A stretch of 60,865 nt of DNA from an uncultured Ferrimonas sp. (GCF_947489035.1 NZ_CANLCI010000026.1:1-60865), one strand, 5' to 3'; shown: positions 25,667-34,856, numbered from the stretch's first letter. Translations and numbers: made by a program. The notes: a model not told the origin generated them from the sequence alone.

Positions 25667-27778
25667 ATGCGACGTTCCGTTTTAGCTTTAGCTGTTGTGG
25701 CTGCATTTTCTGCCAGCGCTGAAGAATCGATTGAAACCATCACTGTTACCGCCGATCTGCGTAACATCGAATTGTCCCAGTTGCCGGGTTCGGCCACCGT
25801 TGTGGGTGAAATGCAGCTGGCGGATGAAGGTGGTGAACACTTTGAACAGATCCTCGATACCATTCCCAACCTGAACTGGTCCGGAGCCACCTCGCGCCCC
25901 CGCTATTTCCAAATTCGCGGTGTGGGCGAACAAGAGGAATACCAAGGCGCCCCCAACAGCTCGGTTGGTTTTGTGGTGGATGACATCGACTTGTCTGGCC
26001 TTGGCATGGCCGCCAGTTTGTACGATCTGTCGCAAGTGGAAGTGCTGCGTGGCCCCCAAGGCACCCAATATGGGGCGAACGCACTGGCTGGCCTGATCTA
26101 CGTGAAAAGCAAAGATCCAACCCAAGGGTTTGAATCTGGGGTAACCGCCACCTTAGCGCAGGACGATCAGCAAACCGTGGGCGGCTACGTTTCTGGCGCC
26201 GCAACGGATGAGTTGAGCTACCGCATGGTGCTGCACTCGAATCAGCAAAATGGCTTTCGCGACAACAGCTACCTTGGCCGTGACGACACCAACAAACGTG
26301 ACGAGCTGACTTTCCGCACCAAGTTACTGTGGCAACCAAGCGACAATCTGGAAGCCAAGCTCACCTTCTTACACGCGGATCTTGATAACGGCTACGACGT
26401 ATGGACGTTGGACAATAACGGTTTTGACACCACCAGCGATGAGCCCGGTGAAGATTCCCAGCGTACTAATGGTGCCTCACTTAATGTGCGAGTTGGCGTT
26501 ACCGACAAAATGTCGCTTACGTCCATCACCAGCTGGACTAACACCCACGCCACCCACGCCTATGATGGCGATTGGGCTAACTCAGATGAGTGGGCAGGGA
26601 AGCTGTGTAACGACTATGCCGGTGGTTTTGAGGCTTGCCAATACGATTACACTTGGGCTAAAGAACAACGACGCGACACCGTTAGCCAAGAGCTGAGGTT
26701 AAGTTCGGAGCAGGCGGGGCGGATCTTTAATGACAGTACCGATTGGTTGGTTGGGGTGTACGCCAGTCGTCTGCGTGAAGATAACGATCTGAACAGCTTC
26801 TATAACGGCTTTGCCGATGAAGCGCTGAAATCCAGCTACCAGGCAGAAAATGCGGCGCTGTTTGGTCAGCTTGATACCACCTTAGGCGATTGGGTGTTGT
26901 CTGCGGGCTTGCGTTTTGAGCAGTGGGACGCGGATTACAGTGACGATGCTGGCGAGCGTTTTAAGCCAGAGGAAGATATGTGGGGCGGCCACCTATCAGC
27001 CACTTACCGCTGGAATGAAGATCATAACAGTTACGTACGAGTTGCACGGGGTTACAAGGCTGGCGGCTTTAACATGGGCCTGCCGGATTACCTTAGCACC
27101 AATACCGAATACGATTCTGAAACGTTGTACAACTATGAAATTGGCCTGAAGAGCACTTGGCTCAATGGCGATTTGCACAGCAACATAGCGCTGTTCTACA
27201 TGGATCGGAAAGATCAGCAGGTGGAAGCCTCAATTCAAGATCCGACCGATCCACAGCGGTTTGTGCTTTACACCAATAACGCCACCGATTCGAGTAACTA
27301 CGGTGCGGAAGTGGAAATGAGCTACCAGCTGCATCGCGACTTAGAGTTGCATGGCAGCGTTGGCTGGTTGGAAACGGAATACGACAATTACGTGGTTACC
27401 TTGAGTGAAACCGAAGAACGTGACTTGTCTGGCCGCGAACTCGCTCACGCCCCAAGCTATCAATTCGCCGTGGGCGCCACCTACCGTAACGATTTGGGTT
27501 GGTTTGGTAACATCAACCTCAGCGGCAAAGACAAGTTCTATTACTCCGACACCAACGATTCGCAATCCAAGGCGTACCAATTGTTAGACGCCAAGGTGGG
27601 CTACGAAGCGATGGATTGGTCGGTGTATTTGTGGGGACGCAACATCACCGATGAAAAATACGGGGTGCGTGGCTTCTTCTTTGGCAACGAACCGGATCAA
27701 GACTGGGCGGCGAAGCAGTACATTCGTTACGGCGATCCGCAGCAGTTTGGCATTACCTTTAACTACCACTTCATGTAA
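25667..27778 (+). CDS. TonB-dependent outer-membrane receptor, probably for thiamine
   Basis: 703 residues from the ATG at 25667, which starts a signal peptide (MRRSVLALAVVAAFSASA); upstream in-frame codons lie in the leader. A TonB box-like ETITVTA follows, then the plug (QIRGVGEQEEYQGAPNSSVGFVVDDI, VEVLRGPQGTQYGANALAGLIYVKSK) and a beta-barrel ending in a terminal aromatic pattern (QQFGITFNYHFM). It should take thiamine or a phosphorylated form across the outer membrane. The TPP riboswitch upstream and three thiamine-related genes downstream support this substrate. Confidence 0.92.
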   Translation: MRRSVLALAVVAAFSASAEESIETITVTADLRNIELSQLPGSATVVGEMQLADEGGEHFEQILDTIPNLNWSGATSRPRYFQIRGVGEQEEYQGAPNSSVGFVVDDIDLSGLGMAASLYDLSQVEVLRGPQGTQYGANALAGLIYVKSKDPTQGFESGVTATLAQDDQQTVGGYVSGAATDELSYRMVLHSNQQNGFRDNSYLGRDDTNKRDELTFRTKLLWQPSDNLEAKLTFLHADLDNGYDVWTLDNNGFDTTSDEPGEDSQRTNGASLNVRVGVTDKMSLTSITSWTNTHATHAYDGDWANSDEWAGKLCNDYAGGFEACQYDYTWAKEQRRDTVSQELRLSSEQAGRIFNDSTDWLVGVYASRLREDNDLNSFYNGFADEALKSSYQAENAALFGQLDTTLGDWVLSAGLRFEQWDADYSDDAGERFKPEEDMWGGHLSATYRWNEDHNSYVRVARGYKAGGFNMGLPDYLSTNTEYDSETLYNYEIGLKSTWLNGDLHSNIALFYMDRKDQQVEASIQDPTDPQRFVLYTNNATDSSNYGAEVEMSYQLHRDLELHGSVGWLETEYDNYVVTLSETEERDLSGRELAHAPSYQFAVGATYRNDLGWFGNINLSGKDKFYYSDTNDSQSKAYQLLDAKVGYEAMDWSVYLWGRNITDEKYGVRGFFFGNEPDQDWAAKQYIRYGDPQQFGITFNYHFM

Positions 27779-27789
27779 GGAACAACACC

Positions 27790-28050
27790 ATGCAACTGAG
27801 TGTTGAAATTAGCCTGTACCCGCTTAAAGACAACTATCTGGAAGTGATCCAGTGGTTTATTGAGCGTTTAAAGGCGTACCCACAGATCCAACGCCACACA
27901 AATGGCATGAGCACCCAACTTGGCGGTGATTATGATCAAGTGATGGCGCTGCTGGCCAAGGAGATGAAGGCCGCACACGAGCAATGGGGTAAGGAAGTGT
28001 TTGTCTGTAAGTTCATTACTGGCGGAGTAAACCTTGACCACAGTGAGTGA
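27790..28050 (+). CDS. Thiamine-binding protein (YkoF/MTH1187-like domain)
   Basis: 86 residues: MQLSVEISLYPLKDNYLEVIQWFIERLKAYPQIQRHTNGMSTQLGGDYDQVMALL. This is the ferredoxin-like thiamine-binding domain of the YkoF/MTH1187 group. No signal peptide, so it is probably a cytosolic thiamine or pyrimidine binder or buffer. Ten base pairs after the receptor gene and overlapping the permease start. Confidence 0.85.
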   Translation: MQLSVEISLYPLKDNYLEVIQWFIERLKAYPQIQRHTNGMSTQLGGDYDQVMALLAKEMKAAHEQWGKEVFVCKFITGGVNLDHSE

Positions 28051-28663
28051 TTGGTTAAGCGGGATCTTTGCCGATGCCGCGGTAATGACTGGCTGGGAAG
28101 CGGTAGCGGTGGTGTTGGCCATCGCTTACTTGCTGCTGGCGATGCGACAAAACTTATGGTGCTGGGCGGCTGCGGCAGCCAGCACCATGATCTACACCTT
28201 ACTGTTTTGGCATGTGTCGTTGCTGATGGAATCGGCATTGAACGTGTTTTATCTGGTGATGGCCGCAGTTGGTTTTTACCAATGGCGCTATGGCGGCGGC
28301 AATGGCAGCGGTACGCCGTTGGTCAGCTGGAGCAGCCAACGCCACGCCATGACCATCGGCGCCACTGCCGTGATTGGCTTGTTGCTGGGTTACATCATGG
28401 ATCGCAACACCAGCGCCGATTTCGCTTATTTAGATGCGCAAACCACCTGCTTTGCGGTACTGGCAACTTGGATGCTGGCCAAAAAAGTGGTGGAAAATTG
28501 GCTCTATTGGGTCGTGATCGATGCGGTGTCGATTTATCTCTACCTGAACAAAGGCTTAGCCCTTACTGCTGCGCTGTTTGTGGTGTACGTGGTGCTGGCG
28601 GCGATGGCATATCGCCAATGGGAACAACAGTTACACGGCCAAATTGATGGCCAATCTGCCTGA
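28034..28663 (+). CDS. pnuT: PnuC-family permease, PnuT-type thiamine transporter
   Basis: 209 residues with six to seven membrane helices and the PnuC-family pattern (WEAVAVVLAIAYLLLAMRQNLWCWAAAAASTMIYTLLFW, then MESALNVFYLVMAAVGFYQWRYG). The start is TTG at 28034, set by CGGAG six bases upstream; a GTG at 28043 is too far from it. It overlaps the previous gene by 17 bp. PnuT facilitates thiamine entry, trapped by phosphorylation; the neighbouring kinase fits this. Confidence 0.9.
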   Translation: MTTVSDWLSGIFADAAVMTGWEAVAVVLAIAYLLLAMRQNLWCWAAAAASTMIYTLLFWHVSLLMESALNVFYLVMAAVGFYQWRYGGGNGSGTPLVSWSSQRHAMTIGATAVIGLLLGYIMDRNTSADFAYLDAQTTCFAVLATWMLAKKVVENWLYWVVIDAVSIYLYLNKGLALTAALFVVYVVLAAMAYRQWEQQLHGQIDGQSA

Positions 28664-29495
28664 ACAACTGTGGCATCAAGCGATGCCACAGTTTCCTCTT
28701 TCTGCGCTGGTGCCGTTAGCGGGCGCCAGCGCCAATCAGCTTTATTTGGTGGATGCCGGCCTGCGCCAGTGGGTGTTGCGGCTGCACGGCAACGACAATC
28801 AGTTTGCGGTAAATCGCGATCATGAACGCCGCTGTTGGCAAGCCTGCGCGCAGGCGAATTTAGCGCCGCCACTGCACTATTGGTCGATGGATAATCGCTT
28901 CTGCATCAGCGAATTTTGTGGCATTGAACCACCGCAATTACAGCCCGAGCCGTTGGCCCAGTTGCTGCAACGGCTGCATCAACTGGATGGGATCGGTGCC
29001 GCCATCGATTATCAGCAAGAGATCCTAGGCTACCTGCAAGGGGTGGATCACACTGCGTTAGCGCCTTATCTGGCGCAACTGCCCCATTGGCTTTCGCTGC
29101 TGCACCGCAGCCAGCTAGCGTTAACGTGGTGCCACCGCGATCTGCACCGTGGCAATATTCGCCAATGCGATGGGCGTTATCTGGTGCTGGATTTTGAATA
29201 CGCCGCCTACGCCCACCCTTTATTTGATCTGGCCCAAGCTCAGGCGCAATTGCCTGCCGCGCAGCAAGCGAGTTTGGTCCAGCGTTATTATCAATTGCGG
29301 CAGCAGCCATTTGACCTTGATGAACAACAAGCGCTGCACAGCGCGAGCGCAATTTGGCAACTGACGAACGCCGCATGGGCATTGCGGATGCTGCAGCAAG
29401 CGAACCACAACAACAGCGATCCTCTGCAACATACCGATACAGCTTTGGTGCAAAACTGGTATCGCACCGCAGTAGATTGGCTTAACCTCAATTAA
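28647..29495 (+). CDS. thiK: Thiamine kinase-like phosphotransferase
   Basis: 282 residues from the ATG at 28647, overlapping the permease by 17 bp. The aminoglycoside/choline-kinase fold shows in LAGASANQLYLVDAGLRQWVLRLHG, the Brenner motif WCHRDLHRGNIRQ and LVLDFEYAAYAHPLFDLAQAQ, with catalytic Asp and Mg-binding residues intact. Its place after pnuT indicates ATP-dependent phosphorylation of imported thiamine; choline or another small alcohol is the alternative. Confidence 0.87.
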   Translation: MANLPEQLWHQAMPQFPLSALVPLAGASANQLYLVDAGLRQWVLRLHGNDNQFAVNRDHERRCWQACAQANLAPPLHYWSMDNRFCISEFCGIEPPQLQPEPLAQLLQRLHQLDGIGAAIDYQQEILGYLQGVDHTALAPYLAQLPHWLSLLHRSQLALTWCHRDLHRGNIRQCDGRYLVLDFEYAAYAHPLFDLAQAQAQLPAAQQASLVQRYYQLRQQPFDLDEQQALHSASAIWQLTNAAWALRMLQQANHNNSDPLQHTDTALVQNWYRTAVDWLNLN

Positions 29496-29524
29496 CGTTA
29501 ATTGAATGTTGCCAAGGAGATGCG

Positions 29525-30367
29525 GTGCGCCAGTGGATTGTTGCAGTAACCCTATTGTTTGTACTGAGCGGTTGCAGTGCTCGCTTTGTTTACAACTGGA
29601 TGGATTGGATTGTGCCGTGGGAGGTGGACGATTACGTTGATCTGAACCGCAGCCAAAGCAAGCAACTGGATGCCATTATCGAGCGCACCTTAGCGTGGCA
29701 TCGAGTGAACGAATTGCCGCAATACATCGATCACCTCGACAGCTTAACTGCCCAGCTCAGCAGCCCCATTAGTGCCGATCATATACAGCAGCAGCTCGAC
29801 CGCTTTGGCAGCCACTGGAATCGTTTATACGATCACCTGTTGCCAGACATTATTCCGCTAGTGCAAAGCTTATCGGAGAAACAGGTGGCGCAGATCCTCA
29901 GCACGGTGCAAGAGGAAGAGGATGAGCTGCGACAAGAGTACAGCGAACTCAGCCTGAACGAGCGCATCGCCAAATCCAATACGTCGATGCGTAAAGGCAT
30001 GAAAAAGCGCATCGGTCGGCTAACCGCAGAACAAAAGCAGTTGATTGAGCAATACAACGAAGCCCGCCATCGTTCACTGCAGCAGTGGTTCAGCTATCGC
30101 GATCGCTACATGGCGTTGTTGCGCTTAGCGCTAACCGAGCGCAGTAATACCGAAGCGTTGGTGGCGCGATTGCAATTACTGTTAATCGATTACGATCAAC
30201 TAAAGTCGAAAGAGCACAAACAATTGTTGGAATACAATCAGCAGCTGTTTATTGCCAATTTAGCGGCCATTCACCACAGCCTAACCGATAAGCAAATGAA
30301 GAAGCTTATTAGTGACTTAACCACATTGCGCGATGATTTTGCTTACTTGGCGGCAAAGGCGCAATAA
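29525..30367 (+). CDS. DUF6279-type lipoprotein
   Basis: 280 residues, GTG start with AAGGAGA four bases upstream. The lipobox is LSGC (VTLLFVLSGCSARF). The mature protein begins YNWMDWIVPWEVDDYVDLNRSQSKQLDAII and is almost wholly helical with coiled-coil heptads. This is the DUF6279 lipoprotein pattern; function unknown. It follows thiK by 29 bp and could be the last gene of the thiamine operon, but the family is common without thiamine genes. Confidence 0.83.
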   Translation: MRQWIVAVTLLFVLSGCSARFVYNWMDWIVPWEVDDYVDLNRSQSKQLDAIIERTLAWHRVNELPQYIDHLDSLTAQLSSPISADHIQQQLDRFGSHWNRLYDHLLPDIIPLVQSLSEKQVAQILSTVQEEEDELRQEYSELSLNERIAKSNTSMRKGMKKRIGRLTAEQKQLIEQYNEARHRSLQQWFSYRDRYMALLRLALTERSNTEALVARLQLLLIDYDQLKSKEHKQLLEYNQQLFIANLAAIHHSLTDKQMKKLISDLTTLRDDFAYLAAKAQ

Positions 30368-30420
30368 AAGCCGAATCGTGGCGGTCTAGTTGTACAGGTT
30401 GGTATTTAAGGACACTCAAT

Positions 30421-31008
30421 ATGCAAGCAATCGTACAACTGTGGCAACGCCTGTTCGCCAAAACGCAAATCGCCGAAGGGTTAGCCCCATTGGCGCTGCG
30501 GCTTTACTTAGCGCCGGTGTTGATGCAGGCCGGTTACAACAAACTGAGCCATTTTGAAGATACCGCTGCATGGTTTGGTAATCCGGATTGGGGCTTGGGT
30601 TTGCCGATGCCAGAAGTGATGGCGGCGTTAGCGGCGGGCACGGAATTGTTTGGTGGCGCGTTGTTGTTGGTGGGGTTGTTGACGCGGTTAGTGGCGCTGC
30701 CAATGATGGTGACCATGTTAGTGGCTGCGTTTGCGGTGCACTGGGAAAACGGCTGGTTGGCGATCGCCGACAGCAGCTCTTGGTTAGCGAATGAGCGGGT
30801 ACTGGATGCCGCTGACAAATTAAGTCGCGCCAAAGAGATTTTACAAGAAAACGGCAACTACGACTGGCTGACGAGCTCAGGCAACGTGGTGATCTTAAAT
30901 AACGGCATCGAGTTCGCGATGACATACTTCATTATGTTGTTGGCGCTGTTCTTTATGGGCGGCGGCAGATACACCAGCGTTGATTACTGGTTAACTCGCA
31001 AAGGCTGA
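30421..31008 (+). CDS. DoxX-family membrane protein
   Basis: 195 residues. LALRLYLAPVLMQAGYNKLSHFEDTAAWFGNP is the DoxX start, followed by MAALAAGTELFGGALLLVGLLTRLVALPMMVTMLVAAFAVHWENG and a last helix FAMTYFIMLLALFFMGGGRYTSVDYWL. Four membrane helices. DoxX proteins are tied to thiol/oxidative stress or quinone-linked redox in several bacteria, but no role can be fixed here. Confidence 0.87.
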   Translation: MQAIVQLWQRLFAKTQIAEGLAPLALRLYLAPVLMQAGYNKLSHFEDTAAWFGNPDWGLGLPMPEVMAALAAGTELFGGALLLVGLLTRLVALPMMVTMLVAAFAVHWENGWLAIADSSSWLANERVLDAADKLSRAKEILQENGNYDWLTSSGNVVILNNGIEFAMTYFIMLLALFFMGGGRYTSVDYWLTRKG

Positions 31009-31062
31009 GCGTTAAGATCCGCCCAGCCCGCATTAGTCTTGTCCGAAATTGGCTAGTGCATA

Positions 31063-31100
31063 AAGGTCGTCATGGTTATGCTGCTAATCATGACGACCTT
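31063..31100 (+). promoter_or_regulatory. Perfect 12-bp inverted repeat across the Ada-AlkA start
   Basis: AAGGTCGTCATG (31063-31074), 14-bp loop, CATGACGACCTT (31089-31100). The left arm holds the Shine-Dalgarno AAGG and the first ATG (31072); the right arm holds the alternative ATG (31090). As RNA it would hide both initiation signals; as DNA it could be a repressor operator. Confidence 0.6.
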
Positions 31101-32499
31101 ACTGTTATCGGCGCAGCAATGCCGCCAAGCGCGACTGGCCAAGGATCCCCGTTTTGATGGGCGCTTCTTTACCGGCGTACACACCACCAAAATTTACTGC
31201 CGCAGCGTCTGCCCCGTGCATCCCCCATTGGAAAAAAACGTCAGTTATTTTGCGACTGCTGCCGCTGCAGAGCAGGCGGGCTTGCGCCCCTGTTTACGCT
31301 GTCGGCCAGAATTGGCGCCGCCAGGTGCCGATTGGCGTAGCCATCAACCGCGATTAAGTCGAGCGATGACGCTGCTGCAAAGCCAGCAAGTGCAGGGGGT
31401 AGCGCAGTTAGCCCAAGCGTGTTTTATCAGCGAGCGGCAGTTGCGCCGTTTGTTCCAGCAGCACATCGGTGTATCGCCGTTGCAAGTGTTGCAAACAGAA
31501 CGGTTATTGCAGGCCAAGCAACTGCTGACCGACACCCAATTAGCCATCACCGATGTGGCCTACGCCAGTGGTTATCAAAGTGTGCGCCGTTTTAACGATG
31601 CCTTTGTGCACCATTATCGACTCGCCCCCAGTCGCTTTAGAAAACAAGAGAACCACAGCGTGAACAATAACCTACAGCTGCGATTGCCTTACCGCGCCCC
31701 GTTTGATTACGACACCTTGCTGGGCTTTTTTCGGGCGCGCGCCATTGATGGCTTGGAGTGGTGTGAAGGCGATCGCTTCTACAAGCGTTTGTCTGCCGAG
31801 CAGCAACTGTGTGTGTCGCCAGGGCAGGGGGAGTTGTTGGTTGAACTGACCGGCATTGGCCCGCAACAGCTAAGCGATGTGCGCTTACGCTTGCGGCGGA
31901 TGTGGGATCTGGATGCGGATCCACAGGTAATTGAAGCACATCTACAGCGCACCCCAGCACTGGCGGCGATAATCGCTCGTTATCCGGGTCAGCGTGTTGG
32001 CGCTTATTACGATGGCTGGGAAGCGCTGTTGCGAGCGATACTCGGCCAGCAAGTGACGATAGAAGCGGGGCGCAAGCTGTTATCGGCATTGGTGCTGATA
32101 AATCAGCAGGCGGGCGGTTTTGGTTTACCAAGCCCAGCGCAGTTAGCGCAATTGGATTTGACGGCGCTGGGCATGCCCGGCAGTCGCAAACAAACCTTGC
32201 TGCGGGTGGCTGTTGCGGCGCAATCGTGGCAATTAGATCAGTGGCCGGATCCGGCAGAGATCGCCGCCCCGCTGTTGGCGCTAAAAGGAATAGGCCCATG
32301 GACGGTCGCTTATTGGCGCTTACGCAGTGGTGCCGATCCCGACAGTTTGCCCGACGGCGATGTGGTGCTGCGTAAGGCCGCGAAGCAACAGGGGTTAGCC
32401 GACGACAGCAAACAGTTAATCGCCGCCGCAAGCGCCTGGCAGCCGTGGCGCAGTTACGCCACCAATCTATTGTGGCTCAGCACGTTGGAAGAGAAATAA
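31072..32499 (+). CDS. Ada-type regulator fused to AlkA-type DNA-3-methyladenine glycosylase
   Basis: 475 residues. The N-terminal Ada zinc domain has four Cys (C43, C47, C74, C77) in FFTGVHTTKIYCRSVCPVHPP and RPCLRCRPE; C43 corresponds to the methyl-accepting Cys. An AraC-type helix-turn-helix follows (about 95-190: VAQLAQACFISERQLRRLFQQHIGVSPLQVLQTER, ITDVAYASGYQSVRRFN). The rest is AlkA: N-terminal domain, then HhH-GPD with LLALKGIGPWTVAYWRLR and Asp in LPDGDVVLRKA. It senses methyl phosphotriesters and excises alkylated bases. The start could be 31072 (with AAGG) or 31090. Confidence 0.92.
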   Translation: MVMLLIMTTLLLSAQQCRQARLAKDPRFDGRFFTGVHTTKIYCRSVCPVHPPLEKNVSYFATAAAAEQAGLRPCLRCRPELAPPGADWRSHQPRLSRAMTLLQSQQVQGVAQLAQACFISERQLRRLFQQHIGVSPLQVLQTERLLQAKQLLTDTQLAITDVAYASGYQSVRRFNDAFVHHYRLAPSRFRKQENHSVNNNLQLRLPYRAPFDYDTLLGFFRARAIDGLEWCEGDRFYKRLSAEQQLCVSPGQGELLVELTGIGPQQLSDVRLRLRRMWDLDADPQVIEAHLQRTPALAAIIARYPGQRVGAYYDGWEALLRAILGQQVTIEAGRKLLSALVLINQQAGGFGLPSPAQLAQLDLTALGMPGSRKQTLLRVAVAAQSWQLDQWPDPAEIAAPLLALKGIGPWTVAYWRLRSGADPDSLPDGDVVLRKAAKQQGLADDSKQLIAAASAWQPWRSYATNLLWLSTLEEK

Positions 32500-32978
32500 T
32501 GCATTACAGCGAAATCGACAGCCCGATGGGCACAGTACTGATCGTTGGCAGTGAGCAAGGCTTGCATGCGGTGAGTTTTCAACAGGGCAGCCAACCATTG
32601 GCCATTGCCGCGGACTGGCAACGAGACGATCAGGCGCTGTGCGCCGCCCGAACTCAGTTGCAACAGTATTTTGCGGGGCAACGGCAGCAGTTTGAGCTGG
32701 CGTTGGCGCCCGTTGGCACCGAGTTTCAGCGGCAAGTGTGGCAGGCACTGTGCCAGATCCCTTATGGGACGACCGCCAGTTATGGCCAGATCGCCAGCGC
32801 CATTGGTAAGCCCAAAGCGGTGCGGGCACTGGGGGCCGCGAACGGCAAAAATCCGATTGCGGTGGTGATCCCTTGTCATCGCGTGATTGGTGCCAATGGC
32901 AGTTTGACCGGTTATGCCGGTGGCCTTGAATTAAAACAGCAATTGCTGCAATTGGAACAGCCAGATCTGCTGAATTGA
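32499..32978 (+). CDS. ogt: Methylated-DNA-[protein]-cysteine S-methyltransferase
   Basis: 159 residues from the ATG at 32499, which overlaps the TAA of the Ada-AlkA gene (TAATG), so the two are translationally coupled. FQRQVWQALCQIPYGTTASYGQIASAIGKPKAVRALGAANGKNPIAVVIPCHRVIG holds the active PCHRV cysteine, and TGYAGGLELKQQLL follows. It removes alkyl groups from O6-alkylguanine or O4-alkylthymine by a suicide transfer. Confidence 0.95.
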   Translation: MHYSEIDSPMGTVLIVGSEQGLHAVSFQQGSQPLAIAADWQRDDQALCAARTQLQQYFAGQRQQFELALAPVGTEFQRQVWQALCQIPYGTTASYGQIASAIGKPKAVRALGAANGKNPIAVVIPCHRVIGANGSLTGYAGGLELKQQLLQLEQPDLLN

Positions 32979-33031
32979 TTGCGGTACCATAGGCTAAATG
33001 CGAATCAACGCTATTTAACAAGGATGTCTTT

Positions 33032-33580
33032 ATGGATGCTCAGCAGCTGCTGCTTAATCGCCATTCTCAACCCCGGCTAACCGCGCCGGGCCCATCGCCG
33101 CAGCAGTTAGAACTCCTGCTGCAAGCGGCGTTACGCGCCCCGGATCATGCCATGCTAAAACCCTATGAGTTTGTGGTGGCGCAGCAAGAGGGGTTAAATC
33201 GGTTAGGTGAGATCTTCTATCAGGCGGCGCAAGCAGCAGGGCAAGAGGGGGAGGCGTTAGCGCGCGCTCGGTTGTTGCCAACGCGGGCGCCGATGGTGAT
33301 AACCGTGATTGCCAAAGTAACCGAGCATCCGAAAGTGCCGACGGTGGAACAACACATTACCGCCGGTTGTGCCACGTTACAGATGCAACAGATGGCGCTC
33401 TCGCTGGGGTTGGGTGGCTTTTGGCGTACCGGCAGTTACGCCCGTGATCCCTATGTGCGCCAGGCTTTAGGCGCCCAAGGTAACGATGAAATCGTTGGAT
33501 TTCTCTATCTGGGCACGCCAATGAAAGCCACCAGCGCCAGTGCTGGCAAAGATCCTGCCCAGTACTGGCGCGAGCTGTAA
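33032..33580 (+). CDS. Nitroreductase family protein (YdjA-like)
   Basis: 182 residues, the short YdjA type: LLLNRHSQPRLTAPGPSPQQLELLLQAALRAPDHAMLKPYEFVV (FMN-binding RHS and APDHA), VEQHITAGCATLQMQQMALSLGLGGFWRTGSYARDPYVRQALG and IVGFLYLGTP. A dimeric FMN flavoprotein using NAD(P)H; substrate unknown. Fifty-three base pairs after ogt, possibly co-transcribed. Confidence 0.9.
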   Translation: MDAQQLLLNRHSQPRLTAPGPSPQQLELLLQAALRAPDHAMLKPYEFVVAQQEGLNRLGEIFYQAAQAAGQEGEALARARLLPTRAPMVITVIAKVTEHPKVPTVEQHITAGCATLQMQQMALSLGLGGFWRTGSYARDPYVRQALGAQGNDEIVGFLYLGTPMKATSASAGKDPAQYWREL

Positions 33581-33584
33581 CGAG

Positions 33585-34670
33585 TTACCACAGGGTTTTG
33601 ATCGGCCACGGCAACATGGCGATGGCCGGTTCATGCAAGCTGGAGATATAGAGAGTGTCGCCGATCCGCTCGGCCCCAGTGATGTGGGCATAACTCCCTT
33701 CTGGATCTTGCAGGTTGTAGCGGATCTCGCCAGCGGCATCAAAGCCGATCAGGTGGCCATATCGGCTGGCTTGTGGTCGTAAGAAAGCGGGCAGCCGTTG
33801 CACCAGTTTTCGGATCGCCGGTTTATCGGCAATGCTGTCTAACAGGGCATTTCGCGGGGAAACTAAGCCCAACCAGTAGGTGCCATCACTATCGCGACTT
33901 AGGTTGTCGGGAAAGCCCGGCAAGTTCTCTAAAAACACCTCGGTTTGCCCCTGTTTGGCTCCGCGCAGGTACAGTTTTAGTACTCGATAATGGCCGGTTT
34001 CGGTGATCAATAAGCTGTTGTCGTTGTCGGCCAATTCAATGCCGTTGGTGAAGTTCAGTTTGGTCAGCAGTACTCGGGCGTGGCCACTGGAGGGATCAAA
34101 CTTAATCACTCGTCCACTGCCGCCGTGTTCGTTGATGTCGATAAGGCTGGTTTCGTAGGTGCCGTAATCGGCGGCGGCGTGACGGGTGCTGGATTCTGAC
34201 ATAAACACGGTGCCATCGGCGGCAAGCGCTAATGAATTGGCGTAGCGAAGGGGTTCGCCCGCCACTTCAGTTAATACGGTTTGCAACTGCCCAGTATTGG
34301 TTAAGCGCAGCAACCCTTGGTAGGCGTCGGCAATATAGAGGTTGTCGTCGTGATCAAAACGCAGCCCCAGTGGGCGACCGTTGGTGTTGGCAACAATGTC
34401 GATGCCATCGGCGGTTAGCCTGCCGATGTCGCCATTACTTAAGCCAAAATAGAGCTGCTGTTTACTGTTGCTGGCAAAGCCTTCTGGCCCCGGTGCTGGG
34501 GTGTTGAGTCGCTCAAGCTGCGCCAAATGTTGATTGGGGTTAAAGGGCAGTTGATAGCCGCGATCGATAGGGGGCTGCCAAGTTGTCGGTTCAATGGGTA
34601 CGGGCCATAAACTTAAATAGGCCAATAGCGCCACCACGGCTGAGGCAACGGCAAGCTTCCATGCTGGCAT
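33585..34670 (-). CDS. SMP-30/strictosidine synthase-like beta-propeller, membrane-anchored
   Basis: 361 residues. An N-terminal anchor (LAVASAVVALLAYLSLWPVPIEP) precedes a six-bladed propeller: PEGFASNSKQQLYFGLSNGDIGRLT, GLRFDHDDNLYIADAYQGLLRLT, YANSLALAADGTVFMSESSTRH, FTNGIELADNDNSLLITETGHYRVLKLYL and GFPDNLSRDSDGTYWLGLVSPRN. That is the strictosidine-synthase/APMAP pattern. It probably acts as a periplasmic hydrolase or lactonase. Convergent with the nitroreductase; only 4 bp separate the two stops. Confidence 0.87.
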   Translation of the reverse strand: MPAWKLAVASAVVALLAYLSLWPVPIEPTTWQPPIDRGYQLPFNPNQHLAQLERLNTPAPGPEGFASNSKQQLYFGLSNGDIGRLTADGIDIVANTNGRPLGLRFDHDDNLYIADAYQGLLRLTNTGQLQTVLTEVAGEPLRYANSLALAADGTVFMSESSTRHAAADYGTYETSLIDINEHGGSGRVIKFDPSSGHARVLLTKLNFTNGIELADNDNSLLITETGHYRVLKLYLRGAKQGQTEVFLENLPGFPDNLSRDSDGTYWLGLVSPRNALLDSIADKPAIRKLVQRLPAFLRPQASRYGHLIGFDAAGEIRYNLQDPEGSYAHITGAERIGDTLYISSLHEPAIAMLPWPIKTLW

Positions 34671-34856
34671 TGTTACATCCTGTTGTTGAGGTTATTGCTA
34701 AGATCGGCAAAAGCGGCCACGCAGTAAAGAGGAAAGCTGCCACATTAAGCCTTTCTTATCTCTATAACTGCTATGGGCAATCTCTGCATCGACTTCAGTG
34801 AATGTCGGTTGCAATGATATGGTGGCATTGATCCCATTAAATAAGGATATACGCCG

